This document shows, one piece after another, positions 35,995 through 46,870 of a stretch of 64,000 bases of DNA (position 1 is the stretch's first letter; the number at the start of each line of letters is the position of its first letter). Source of the DNA: Tolypeutes matacus (taxonomy: Eukaryota > Chordata > Mammalia > Cingulata > Chlamyphoridae); contig JAKSZT010053881.1 in NCBI GenBank assembly GCA_026826555.1, forward strand, positions 10,415,485-10,479,484, in the 5' to 3' direction. The notes beneath the pieces were generated by a model that saw only the letters and a list, made by a program, of their open reading frames with translations, had not been told where the DNA came from and did not search any database. The translations under genes were made by a program, and so were the position numbers.

Positions 35995-36523
35995 AATTTG
36001 GTTTTAATTTGCTTTTCTTTGATGACTAATAATTGTGTGTTTTTTTTATGTTTATTAGCCATTCATAGATCTTCTTTTGTGAAGTGTCTGTTCAAGTCTT
36101 TTAAGTCTTTGGTAGTGGATGTGCGTCATTTATTGAGTTGTAGGAGTTAATTATATATTCTGGATACAAATTCTTTGTCAGATAAAAGTTTTAGGACTTT
36201 TGCCATATTCATTTCCTTAGTGGCATATTTTGATGAGTGGTTTTAAATTTTTGATGAACTTTAATTTATGGTCCAATTTTTCATTTATTGTTTTCTATGC
36301 TTATATAAGACATTTTTGTCTGACCCTCAAGTTGCAAAGATATTCTCTTATATATTCTCATAAAAGCTTTACAGTTTTAATTTTTACACTTAGATGTCTG
36401 ATCCATCTTGAACTAATTTTTGTGTATGGTGTAAGGTAGGGATTGAGGCTAATTTATCCCCAAATAGCCAGTTGTTCCAACACCATTTATTGAAAAGAGT
36501 TCCCTTTCTTCACTGAATGCTTT

Positions 36524-37028
36524 TGTTTTAGTTTGTTAAAAGCTGCTGAAAGCAATGTAGTAGAAATGGGTTGGCTTTAACAATGGGGATTTATTAACTT
36601 ATAAGCTTACAGTTCTGAGGCCGTGAAAATGTCCAAATCAAGGCTTCATCAGGTAATGCTTTTCTCCCCAAAGACCAGCTGTTGGCAATCCTGGACTTCC
36701 GTCACATGACAGGGCACAATGGGGCACCATTCTTCTCTGGGTCTCGTTGCTTTCAGCTTCTGTCTTCCTCTGGCTTTCTCTCTGCTCCTGGGCTCTGTTG
36801 ATTTCAGTTTCTTGCTCTGGTAGCTTTCTATCTCTGTTTCTCTGTATTCATTTGGTGGTATAAAGGACTCCAGTAAGAGGATTAAGACCAACCCTGGGTC
36901 ATACCCCCTGAGGTAACCTAATCAAAGGCCCTTAACTAAAGTAATCTGATCAAAAGGTTCACACCCACAGGAATGGATTAGCAATAAGGACATGATATCC
37001 TGGGTCCATTCAGCATCAAACTGTTACA
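36524..37028 (-). mobile_element. Solo MaLR LTR, 5-bp target duplication
   Basis: A 505-bp LTR, TG...CA in inverted orientation, flanked by 'gcttt' at 36519-36523 and 37029-37033. Removing it restores the expected L1 text 'gaatgctttgtgacttttag' exactly, so it is younger than the L1. Confidence 0.93.
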
Positions 37029-38217
37029 GCTTTGTGACTTTTAGCAAAAATCAATTGACTATACAGATGGGCATATTTCTGGACTATATTTCTACTTTTA
37101 TATGTGTCTATCCTTATGCCAATACCATACTCTGTTGATTATTGTCACTTTATAACTAAGCCTTGAGTGAATCCTTCAGCTTTGTTCTTCTTTTTCAACA
37201 TGTTTTGGCTACTCAGGTCCTTCGTATTTCCATATAAAGTTTTTATTTTTTTAAATTGTAAAAACAAGTTGGCTGGGATTATGATTGGCATTTCATTGAC
37301 TCTATAGATTAATTTAGGATAAGTGATATTTTAGCAATAGCAAGTCTTCCAATACATGAATGTTATATCTTTCCATATATTTACATCATCTTTTTCTCAG
37401 AAGTATTTTGCACTTTCCAGTATAGAGGCGTGCATGTTCATTAAATTTATTCTTAAGTATTTATTTTTTGAAGATATAATTAGGTATATATAAATGCAAT
37501 TGATTATCAGCCTTGTATCTTGAGTGCTAAATTCACTTTTTCAATCTAATAGTTTTTTGTTGATTGTGTAGGATTTTCTGCTATATAATCACATCATCTG
37601 CAAAGAGAGACAGCTTTTATGTCTTCCTTTCTAATATTTATTCTTTTTACTTCTTTACTTGCCATATTCCATTGTAAAAGATATCCAGAAAAATGTTGAG
37701 CAGAAGTGGTAAGAGTGGGTATCCTTGCCTTGTTCCCAGTCTTAAGAGGAAAGTGTTCAGTGTCTGCCATTAAGAATTATATTAGCTGAAGGTATTTTGC
37801 AGATATCTTTTATTAGATTGAGCAAGTTCCCTTCTAATCCCTAGTTGGCTGGGTTTTATTTTTAATTAAATATGGATGCTGAATTTTGCCAAATTCTTTT
37901 TCTACATTTATTGACATATCATATGGTTTTTTCTTCTTCTCTTGTTAATTTGTTAGATTACATTGATTGATTTACAAATGGAAAATCAATCTTACATTCC
38001 TGGGATAAACCCCACTTGGTCATGCTTCATTAATTCTTTTATATATAGCTACATTCAATTTGCTAAAATTTTGTTAGGGATTTTTTTATCTTGAAATAAT
38101 TTCAAACTTACAGGAGAGTTGCAAAAATAATACAAAGTCTATAAAGAGAAGTCCAACATAACATCACTTTATAAAATACCCAGATTCACCACTTTCAACA
38201 TTTTGTCACATTGCCCT

Positions 38218-38286
38218 CACTCCCTCCTTTCCTTCCTTTCCTCCTTCCCTTCCTCCTTCCCATCCTTCCTTTCTTTCTTTTCTATC

Positions 38287-38337
<51 letters not shown>

Positions 38338-38340
38338 ATC
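38218..38340. repeat. (CCTT)n-rich tract and (TCTA)n microsatellite
   Basis: A pyrimidine tract of CCTT-like units at 38218-38280, then about 12-13 uninterrupted 'atct' units at about 38285-38336. A similar 'tatc' tract at 50220-50262 sits at the equivalent place in another L1 3' end, so the microsatellite probably grew from L1 sequence. Confidence 0.9.
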
Positions 38341-38984
38341 TATTTTATATCTATAATGTTCTATCTGTCTATCATCACCTTTCTGAATATTTGAGAGTAG
38401 GCTACACACATCTTACTCTTTGAACACAAAGTACTTCCATGTAATATGAAACATTTCCTATGAACAAGTTCAGTTATCAAGTACAAGAAATTTAATGCTG
38501 AAATAAAGCTTAAATCAATCTAATAGTTTTTTGTTGATTGTGTAGGATTTTCTGCTATATAAAACAAATTTAGTCCTCAGTCATCATCCATTCACACTAG
38601 CATCCACTGAAATCCACATCATCCTTTTTGTCCCCAGTTGCCAGCATCTCACCACATTGGCATCTGCTTTGACTCACCTGGCAGATGACCTTGGGTCATG
38701 CTGGCATGTACAACTATTTTCTCATCTCAGATGCAAGGTCTTCAGAAAAAAACCTCTCTTTCATTATTATGACTCTTCTAAATCTGTTCTTTATGGCATA
38801 AATTTTATGACTTGAGTCCTTTATGACCTTGGTTTTTGACACTTAAATATGGACTTTTAATATTGGAAAATAAGGCTTTTGAATTTTACAGAGCACGACT
38901 TTGAAACTGAAAATATTTTTCTCTCAAACTATTGCTCCCCAACCCATTATGAATTTCAGAAGCAATCTTTTGAAATTGATAAAC

Positions 38985-39442
38985 TGTTTTCATTTCCTAG
39001 GCTGCACAAGCAAATACCATGAAATGGGTTGGTTTTTAACAATGGTAATTTATTAGCTTAAAAACTTAACAGTTTTGAGGCCATGAAAATGTCCAAATCA
39101 AGGCGTCATCAAGATGATGCTTTCTTCCTTAAGATTGGCTGCTGGCAATCCTGGACTCCTCTGTCACATGGCAAGGCACATGGCAGCATCTGCTGGTCTC
39201 TCCCTTCTCTTCCAGGTTTTGTTGATTTCAGCTTCTTGCTCCATGGCTTTCTCTATCTCTGTCTCTATATTCATTCCATTTATAAAGAACTCCAGTAAGG
39301 ATTAAGACCCACCCTGAATGAGGTAGGTGACACCTTAACTGAAGTAGCCTCATTAAAAGGTCCTACTTACAATGGGTACACAGGAATGGATTAAATTTAA
39401 GAACATACTTTTCTGGAGTACATACAGCTACAAACCACCCCA
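38985..39442 (-). mobile_element. MaLR LTR inside the 6 kb block
   Basis: The plus strand runs from 'tgttttcatttcctaggctg' to 'acagctacaaaccacccca'. It shares 'accatgaaatggg' and 'aagacccaccctgaatgagg' with the other family copies. No 5-bp duplication is clear. It joins L1 3' UTR to L1 5'-region text, so a deletion has removed the L1 middle. Confidence 0.85.
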
Positions 39443-41345
39443 GCCAGTCTAGTAGTGACAAAGTCCCTCAGTTTTTGTTTATCTGGGAATGTCTTAATCT
39501 CTCCCACATTTCTGAGCAAGTTTGTTGGATACAGAATTCTTGGTTGGCAATTTTTTGCTTTCAGCACTTTAAATATGTCTTCTCAATGTCTTCTTGCCTC
39601 CATGGCTTCTGATGAGAAATTGGTACTTAATCTTATTGAGGCTCCTTGTGTGTGACACATTGCTTGTCTCTTGCAGCTTTCAGAATGCTCGCTTTATCTT
39701 TGGCATTCAACAGTTTGATTATAATATGCCATAGTGTGGATCTATTTGGGTTTATCCTGTTTGGAGTTCATTAAGCATCTTGGATGTGTACATTCATGTC
39801 TTTTGTTAAATTTGGGGGATTTTCAGCCATTATCTCTTTGAACATTCTCTCTGTCCCTTTCTCTATATCTTCTTCTGGAATTTCCACAATGTATAAATGG
39901 GTATGCTTGATGGTGTCCTAAAGGTTCCACAGGTTCTATTCACTTTTCTTCCTTCTTTCATCTACGTGCTCCTCAGACTGGATGATTTCTTATCTTCAAG
40001 TTCACTAATTCTCTCTTCTGCTAGCTCCAATCTACTGCTGAACCCCTCTAGGGAATTTTAAATTTCTCTTACTGTGGTCCTTCAGCTTTGTTTGGTTCCT
40101 TTTTTATAATATCCAATTCTATTGATATTCTCTTTGTGTTCATCTATCATTTTCCTGATATCCTTTAGTTCTTTGTCCATGCTTTCCTTTAGTTCTTTAG
40201 CATATTTAGAACCATTTTTTAAAAGTTTTTGTCTGCAATGTCCCAGGTTTGATCCTTCTCACTGACAGTGTCTAGTGGCTTAATCTTCTCATTTGCCTGG
40301 ACCATCATTTCCTGTTTCTTTCATGTTTTGTAATTTTTTATTGAAACCTGGAAAATTTGACATTTTAGTGCATTATTGCTGGTATTTAGACTGTGAAGAG
40401 TCTGTTCCATAAGCCTGTATCCATCAGTGTTATGACAGAATTAACAAAAACAAAACAAAACAAAAAACCCACCTTTTCCAGTTCTTGAAGAGCTCCAGGC
40501 CAAAGCATAGGGGCCTCCTTGATTCTGGACATGCCTCTTCTCTTGGACATGCATGTGTGGCCCTGGGAATTCCCCCATTTACCTGGATATGAATGTCCCC
40601 TCTTCTCTACGAAACAGTTTCCTCACTGTCCTGGGCACTGCACTATATGTCTACAGTCAGCAATACCTTTTCCCAGACAACATGACGTAACTGCTCTTCC
40701 ACAGCATTCTGTAGGAGAGCTAGGTGAGCTGCTTTCTACATGCAGGGCAAGTTCTGGGATAGCGTGTCCCTCAGACCACCACCAGAGAAACTCAGTATGT
40801 GCATGAGGGTAACTCTTCTCCCTCCAGAACCAGAACCAGGGATCTATACTGGGAGCAAAGGCTGGCTCCATGCCAAGCAGTGAGGGGTGGTGAGGGGCCA
40901 GCCAGGATGCCATGAAATCCTACCGCTTTTAAGTAGCCTTTTTCTTGATTCAGCACCTGCTCTGTTACTGCAGTCCTTTTTTTTTTTTTTAAAGATTTTA
41001 TTTATTTATCCCCCCCTTGCTGTCTGCGCTCACTGCGTCCATTTGCTGTGCGTTTTTCTGTGTCTGCTTGTCTCCCTTTGTTGGGTCATCCTGCTGCGTC
41101 AGCTCACCGCGCTGCACGGGCCGGCCTGCCTTCATCAGGAGGCCCTGGGAAACGAACTCGGGGCCTCCCATATGGTTAAATGGGAGCCCTATTGATTGAG
41201 CCACATCCGCTTCCCACTGCAGTCCTTTAACTGTTTTCTGGAGCTTTGAGAAAGATGTTTCTGTCAGTACTTGCTGGTTATTCAATGCTTCTGGGGGTGG
41301 GGGACAGAGCCCTGAAGTGACTCATGCTGCCATTTTGATCTTCTA
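39443..41345 (-). mobile_element. L1 5' region (ORF1/5' UTR), antisense
   Basis: The text 'ggatacagaattcttggttgg', 'attcaacagtttgattataa', 'ttttcagccattatctcttt' and 'cctcagactggatgatttc' is L1 5'-region sequence in reverse. It ends near 41345 at 'atgctgccattttgatct', the probable L1 5' terminus. A DAS copy interrupts it at 40980-41215. Confidence 0.7.
40980..41215 (-). mobile_element. DAS SINE, intermediate-length form, 13-bp target duplication
   Basis: T-run, 'aaagattttatttatttatc', 'ctgtgtctgcttgtctccc', then head. The direct repeat 'actgcagtccttt' is at 40967-40979 and 41216-41228. Confidence 0.93.
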
Positions 41346-41424
41346 TTACATCTTCTTTAATCATACTTGTCTGGATCTGATGTTATTTATTTATGTACCT
41401 TTGTTTTTGTCATATATATTGCAC

Positions 41425-41535
41425 TACAAGAATATAAGCTCCTTAAGGCAAGGACTCTGTATATCTTGTTTAACATAGTATCTCCAGCAGCTAGATAATG
41501 ACTGGCACCAGTAAATATCTGTTGCCTGACATACC
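41425..41535 (+). repeat. L2-like fragment
   Basis: The text 'ataagctccttaaggcaagg' and 'catagtatctccagcagct' matches the L2 3' end. Its presence inside the 6 kb block is unexpected if the block is a single L1. Confidence 0.65.
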
Positions 41536-42229
41536 TCTTCTAAAATGGATCATACTTTTTATATTATTGATATATAATATGATAGTAATTACACTGAATA
41601 TAAAAATTAAATGATTGAAAATAAGAAAAAAAAAAGAACTAGATGAAAGTTAAAAGCACTACTGCCAACTTCAAAGGGGGAAAAAATCTATTATTAAGAG
41701 CCCACACTGTTAAACTTGAGCAAAAAATATTTGTCGAGCCTCTTTTGTATCTTCTGTGTCTTTTAATAATCTTCCTTAGTTCACAAAGATGAAATTGACT
41801 AAGGATTTTGAAGGAAATATATTCAAAGTTTAGATAGAATACTGTAAATATTTTTGCTAAATGTGGTTTTGAGATAATGCAGTTTCATATTTATATTCCC
41901 CAATTTTAAAATCAGCAATCTTTTTATGTGCTTTGGTTTGGTTCAGTCCACTTAAAATGATAGTCTATGCAGTAATGCAGAGGGAAAGAGACAATCAGTT
42001 TAGACTCTATATTTCAAAATAGAAATGATTAGGACCAGAAGAAGTATGTGTGGATATTGGCATAATTTGTGAAAATGCAAGGCAATTATTTAGACAAACA
42101 CTGAAAAACTGAAATGAGGAGAAACAAAATATATTACATTTCATGCCAGCAAGGGCTGATTCAGACTTTAAAAAGAGGTACAGTTTGTGTAATATAAAAC
42201 TTAAATGAATACACACACATACACACATA
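41536..42229. other. Unique stretch, nothing recognised
   Basis: AT-rich; a (CA)n-like tract lies at about 42210-42232. No gene was seen. Confidence 0.3.
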
Positions 42230-42600
42230 TAATATATATTTTAATGCCATTTTTCTTCCTCTAAAATCTCCCTATATTTACAATTTTCCTGAGCCTTTTC
42301 CAAATTTTTTTTTTTACTTTCAAACTATGTGCACCTTTATATTTTTTATGTGTCGGATATAAATATATCTAGATTGTGATTTTTTAATATACTCTGACAA
42401 TCTTTATTTTTTAACTGAAGCATTTGATCCATTTATATTTAATGTAATTACCAATATATTTGGGTTTATGACAGTAGATACTGTGATGAATCACCCACAT
42501 GCCCAGGAATAAGTCACACTGTGAGTGTAGATTGGCTCTGTGCCAAGTGGTGAGGGGCATGGGACAAGCCAGGGTACTATTAATACAAGATCCTACACGG
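42230..42600 (-). mobile_element. L1 fragments, antisense, left of the ARGFX copy
   Basis: 42230-42480 resembles L1 ORF2 5' text in reverse ('atactctgacaatctttatt'). 42515-42600 resembles 40850-40925 ('ggctctgtgccaagtggtga' against 'ggctccatgccaagcagtga'). The L1 continues at 43905-44040 on the other side of the ARGFX copy. Confidence 0.6.
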
Positions 42601-42601
42601 G

Positions 42602-43903
42602 TTTTTTTATTTGTTTTTTGTTTTTTTGCAAGAGGTAGGAAGACCCTACTTCTGTAAGGCCTGGTATTTATTAGTACTCTGATATGGAAATCCATATTCT
42701 ACCATACTGTAGGGGTACTGGAATTCTAGGCTATATCTTGCATGGTAGGCATCAAAGCCTTGGCTTGTCATACTGGAACAGGATAACTGTGGAGACAGAC
42801 CTACAGCTGGACCACAAAATTGTTGAGGGTGTTACCCTGTCATTCTGGCCGAGGTCTTGTGGGTAAGAGATACTGAAGGAAGAACTGGATATCTCATTCT
42901 CGTCAGGAACACTACAATTCCATGATTTGGGATATGCCATAAGCATCAAAGCACAAAGAAGGAACTGAGGCCATGAGCCCTTCCAAATGCTTTTGCATGT
43001 CACTTGTGGAATTCCCAGGGAAGACAGAGTCTCATGCCCAATTAGAAGTGCTTAATGGCTGAGGTGGAAGGGATCTGTAGGAATGTGAAACCACAAGAAA
43101 CAAAAGAATAAGGATTGGTGCTTGCTCTGGGTGAGGTGAGCACATTCTCCTTGGCTGGAAGGATCTGGCTTGACTTCTTTAGTGATCACTGCTATTTCCT
43201 CAATTTGAATCTCCAGTTATTGAACCAAATCTTCACTCTTGACTCCTGTATGTTGACTTTCAAAGCTAGTTTCTTCCAGATATTTTTATCTGGAAACACA
43301 GTCTGGCTGAATAGGGCCTCCAATTCTTCATGCTGTTTGTGGGAGAATGAGGTACTATCATAATGTTTCCTCCATATTGAGGAATCAGCTTGATCCTGAG
43401 GTACCAAGTAAATGCTTGAACCACCCATAATTATAAAAAGAGTCTGGCTGGGGAGTCTCAAGGGACATTCTGTTCATCAGGGGTATGGTATCAGCTGGAT
43501 TCTGTGGTATCAAGTTCATGCTGGAATCACCCGTGTTGATAAAAGGGTCAGGCTGGGGATTCTCTGGGGCCATTCTGCTCATTAGAGGTCCCGAAATCTG
43601 GGATGGAAGGCTGTGATCCACTTGATCCTGTGATATCATGCTCATGGTGGAATCACCTGTGTGGATGAAAGAGTGGGGCTGGGGATTCCCAGGGGGCCCT
43701 CCATCCATATGGGTGCCAGCAGTCTCCATCAGTAGGTCTTTCACGAATCCCTTTGAAATACCCATTTTCAATCTTGCTTGATGTGTCTCTCTCTGGAAAT
43801 ACAATTTTTTTTCAGTGTGTCCTTCGACCAAGTGTTCAAGCTGGTTTCTGTGTCCTTTTGATATAACCACCTTGACCCCACCACTTGTAAGTGGCATTTT
43901 AAA
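42602..43903 (-). pseudogene. ARGFX: ARGFX processed pseudogene
   Basis: This is an intronless copy of ARGFX, a PRD-class homeobox transcription factor expressed in the early embryo (known for primates). On the minus strand, frame one starts with ATG at 43897. It holds N-terminal repeats around the motif NPQPDPFINTGDSSMNLIPQ: three units in this frame and the start of a fourth after a frameshift near 43430. The next frame (43192-43461) encodes the homeodomain at 43195-43368, containing HEELEALFSQTVFPD and ESRVKIWF. Position 50, the arginine that names the gene, is Asn, and position 52 is Trp. TAG (43192-43194) and TGA (43186-43188) follow, after which the same frame still reads SQILPAKENVLTSPRAS as in ARGFX. 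A third frame near 42860-42910 reads VPDENEISSSSF. AATAAA (42667-42672) and poly(A) (42602-42628, seen as T) close the copy. It lies inside an antisense L1. Confidence 0.9.
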
Positions 43904-43904
43904 A

Positions 43905-44040
43905 AATTCAGCACTTGACCTATTACTGCAATCCTTTAACTGTTTTCTGGAGCATTTAGAAAGATATTTCTGCCAATTCTTGCTGGTTGTTCAAAGCTTC
44001 TGTTGGGGGATGAAGCCCTGAAGTGTCTCACTCCACCATC
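43905..44040 (-). mobile_element. L1 5' end, antisense, right of the ARGFX copy
   Basis: Bases 43905-44040 align with 40950-41345 minus its DAS copy ('ctttaactgttttctggagc' in both). The terminus is 'ctccaccatc', next to the block's direct repeat. Confidence 0.7.
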
Positions 44041-44055
44041 TTGTTAAGGATTTTT

Positions 44056-45720
44056 ATACCACTGTTCATAAGAGATTTGGGAATTATTTATTGCTTTAAA
44101 TTTTTGGTAATGTCTTTGTTAGGTTTCAGTATCAGAATGATACTAGCCTCATAAAATGAGTTAAGTGTTTCTACTTCATTTTCTGAAGAGAGTTTATAAG
44201 CTTGTTATTGTTTCTTTCATAAATGTTTGATAGAATATACAGCGATATAACCTATGTCTGCAGTTTTCTTTGTAGGAAAATTTTTTATTATAAATTCAAT
44301 TTTTTTTTTTGGCATATATAGGAAAACTCAGATTTTTTTTCATTTTGTGTCAGTTTTGGCAAGATGTTTGGCATGTTTTTCCAGGTATATGTCCATTTCA
44401 TCTAAGTTGTTAGATTCATAGGCATAAAGTTGTTCTTAACATTCCCTTACTATCCTGTTGATGTGTGCAGATCTGTAGTGATACTCCTTTCATTCCCAAT
44501 ACTGGTAACTCGAGTTTTTTCTCATCCTTTCCTGATAAGTTTTACTAGGGGTTTTTCAATTTTATTAATCTATTGAAAGAGCACACTTTGGTTTTGTTAG
44601 TTTCCTCTGCTGTTTGTCTATTTTCTACTTAATTGATACCTGCTATTTTCTTTTCTTCCTTCTTGGGTTTAACTTGATTATCTTTTTCTAAATTGTGAAA
44701 AATTAAATAATTTTAAGCCCTTCTTCCTTTCTAACATGAACAACTAAAGCTATAAATTTACCTCTAAGTACTATTTTAATTGTGTCCCACAGTTGCTGAT
44801 ATGTTTTTCATTATCATTCAGTATAAACTATTTTCCAATTTCCTTATGATTTTCTTCTGACCCACGGTTTATTTAGAAATACATTGTTTAATTTCCAAAT
44901 ATTTGGGAGTTTTCCAGATATCTTTTTTTGTTACTGAAGTCTAACTTAATCCCATTATTGTGAGAAAATGAGCTTTGTGAGTTTTTAATCATTCAAAATG
45001 TATTAAGACTTGTTTCATAAATATTGGCCCTGTATATAGTTAATTTTAGTAGAAGTTCCAGGGTACCTGAAAAGACTGCGTATTTTGTAGTTGTTGGGTT
45101 TTGAGTTCTATAAATATTAATTAGGTCAAGGTAGTTGATAGTGGCACTCAGATCTTCCATATCTATAATTTGGCCTAGTTGTTATATTAATCACTGTGAA
45201 AGTGTGAAAATCTCCAACTATGATTGTGGACTTGAATATTTCTTCCTTTGGTTTTGTCAACTTTATGCTTCATGTATTTTGAAGCTATGTTATTAACCAA
45301 ATACACATTTATAATTATTATGTCTTACTGATCTATTGAGTTTCTATCATAAAATGCCACTATTTATCTGCAGTATTATCCAATATAAAAATATCCACAC
45401 ACACAAAAAAAAATCCAGCACGATATATATTTTCATCATTTTCCATCTTTTTACTTTCAAATTTTGTATCTTTTGTTAAAAGTGCATGCCTTGTAGACAA
45501 CTTATAGTTGGGGCTTGCTTTTTATCCAGTTTGACAATCTCCGCCTTTTAACTGCAGTATTTAGTCCATTTACATTTGATTTTGTTTGATTTAGATTTGC
45601 CATTTTGCCTTCTGTTATCTATTTGTCTCATCTGTTTAATTGCTCAGCTGTTTCTCTGTTTCCTTTTTCTTTTGGGTTAATTGATTAAAAAATATATATT
45701 CCAATTTGATTCCTTCATTG
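44056..45720 (-). mobile_element. Outer L1 continued: reverse transcriptase and endonuclease region
   Basis: The text continues the L1 left at 38085 ('cactgttcataagagatttg', 'atgatactagcctcataaaa', then 'gaaaatctccaactatgatt' in the endonuclease part). No open frame of note. Confidence 0.8.
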
Positions 45721-45721
45721 C

Positions 45722-46870
45722 TTAAAAAAAAAACAGCTTTATAGAGATATAGTTCATAGACCATAAAATTCATCCATTTAAAGTATATAATTCCATTATT
45801 AAAAATATATTCACAAGGTTGTACAACCATCACTGCAATCTAATTTGAGAACATTTTCACCCCCTCAAAAGAAACTCTGTACCCATATGCTGTCCCTCCC
45901 CATTCTACTTCCTTACCCTATCCCCACACTAGTCCCAGCCCTAAGAAATCACTAATCTACTATCTTCTCTATAGATCTGTTTTCTGGACATTTCATATAA
46001 TGGAATCATACAATATGTAGTCTTCTGTGATGGGCTTCTTTCACATAGCATTGTTTTTAAAGTTCATCCATGTTGAGCATGTATAAATACTTTATTCCTT
46101 TTAATATCGAAATAAATTCCATTGTATAGATAAAACATTTTATTTTCCCATTCATCGGTTGATGCACATTTGGATGATTTCTTCTTTTTGGTTCTTATGA
46201 ATAATGCTGCTATGATGAATCATGTATAAGTTTTTGTGTGGGAGTAGGTTTTCATTTCTCCTGAGTACATACCTAGGAGTGGAATTCCTGGGTCACATGG
46301 TAACCCTACATTTAACTTTTGAGAAATTGCTAAACTATTTTTCAAAGCGGCTATACAATTTTACATTCTACCACCAATTTATGAGGGTTCCTATTTCTTT
46401 GGATCCTTGTCAACATTTGCTATTCTAGTCTGTATTTTTTGTAAAGATTTATTTTATTTATCCCCCCCACCTCCCATTGTTTGTGCTCGTTGTCTGCTCT
46501 CTGTGTCCATTTGCTGTGTGCTCTCTGTATCTACTAGTCTTCTCTTTAGGAGGCACCAGGAACTAAACCTTGGACCTCCCATGTGGGAGAGAGGCTCCCA
46601 ATTGCTTGAGCCACCTCAGCTCCCTGCTTTGTTGTTTTCTCGTTGTCTTTCCTCTTTTTATCTCCTTGTTGCATCATCTTGTTGCATCAGCTCGCCATGC
46701 CTGAACCAGCTCGCTGTCTTGCTCATCTTCTCCAGGAGGCACTGGGAACCAAACCCAGGACCTCCCATGTGGCAGGCAGGAGCTCAATTGCTTGAGCCGC
46801 ATCCGCTTCCCTAGCCTGTATTTTTTATTATAGCTATAATAGTGGTTTAAGTGGTATTTCATTGTGGTCC
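45722..46870 (-). mobile_element. Nested L1M 3' end, antisense
   Basis: It begins 'cagctttatagagatatagt' and proceeds through 'acatttcatataatggaatc' and 'gcacatttggatgatttctt' to 'gtggtatttcattgtgg', the common L1MB-type 3' end in reverse. It separates two parts of the outer L1. A DAS copy is inside. Confidence 0.85.
46441..46811 (-). mobile_element. DAS SINE, long two-headed form
   Basis: Two inverted boxes ('caggaactaaaccttggacc' and 'gggaaccaaacccaggacc') with heads 'cttgagccacctcag' and 'cttgagccgcatccgc'. Target duplication: 'tagtctgtatttttt' at 46426-46440, with a one-mismatch copy at 46812-46826. Confidence 0.93.

Larger units (their letters stand above)
34466..38085 (-). mobile_element. 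Old L1, antisense, outer element (3' half)
   Basis: On the plus strand: 3' UTR text ('gaattcctatagacccatca' at about 34550), then ORF2 C-terminus (34930-35335 and 36000-36520) and reverse transcriptase sequence (37030-38085). It is interrupted by DAS copies at 35338 and 35789 and a MaLR LTR at 36524. The frame resumes at 44056 after a 6 kb block. Many stops make it long dead. Confidence 0.85.
38086..44040. other. 6 kb block inserted in the outer L1
   Basis: The repeat ttgttaRggattttt at 38071-38085 and 44041-44055 flanks the block, and the outer L1 is continuous across it. Inside are L1 3' UTR text (38088-38980), a MaLR LTR (38985-39442), L1 5'-region text (39443-41345), a DAS copy, an L2-like piece, L1 pieces again (42230-42600 and 43905-44040) and the ARGFX retrocopy. 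The two L1 5' ends at about 41345 and 44040 resemble each other. Whether this is one L1 with later insertions or a composite is unresolved (see findings). Confidence 0.6.

Noticed and set aside
38285..38336. CRISPR-like regular repeat
   Set aside because: It is a simple (TCTA)n microsatellite without spacers, in a mammalian genome.
43385..43897. A second, degenerate homeodomain at the N-terminal end of the ARGFX copy (residues about 19-56 of the first frame)
   Set aside because: The spacing loosely resembles a homeodomain, but the WF.N core is missing and ARGFX has one homeodomain. It may be 5' UTR.
46407..46814. Plus-strand open frame of 135 codons with a repeated ELNLGPPMW-like motif
   Set aside because: The repeated motif is the inverted box of the two-headed DAS copy read in one frame; similar peptides occur at every antisense DAS.
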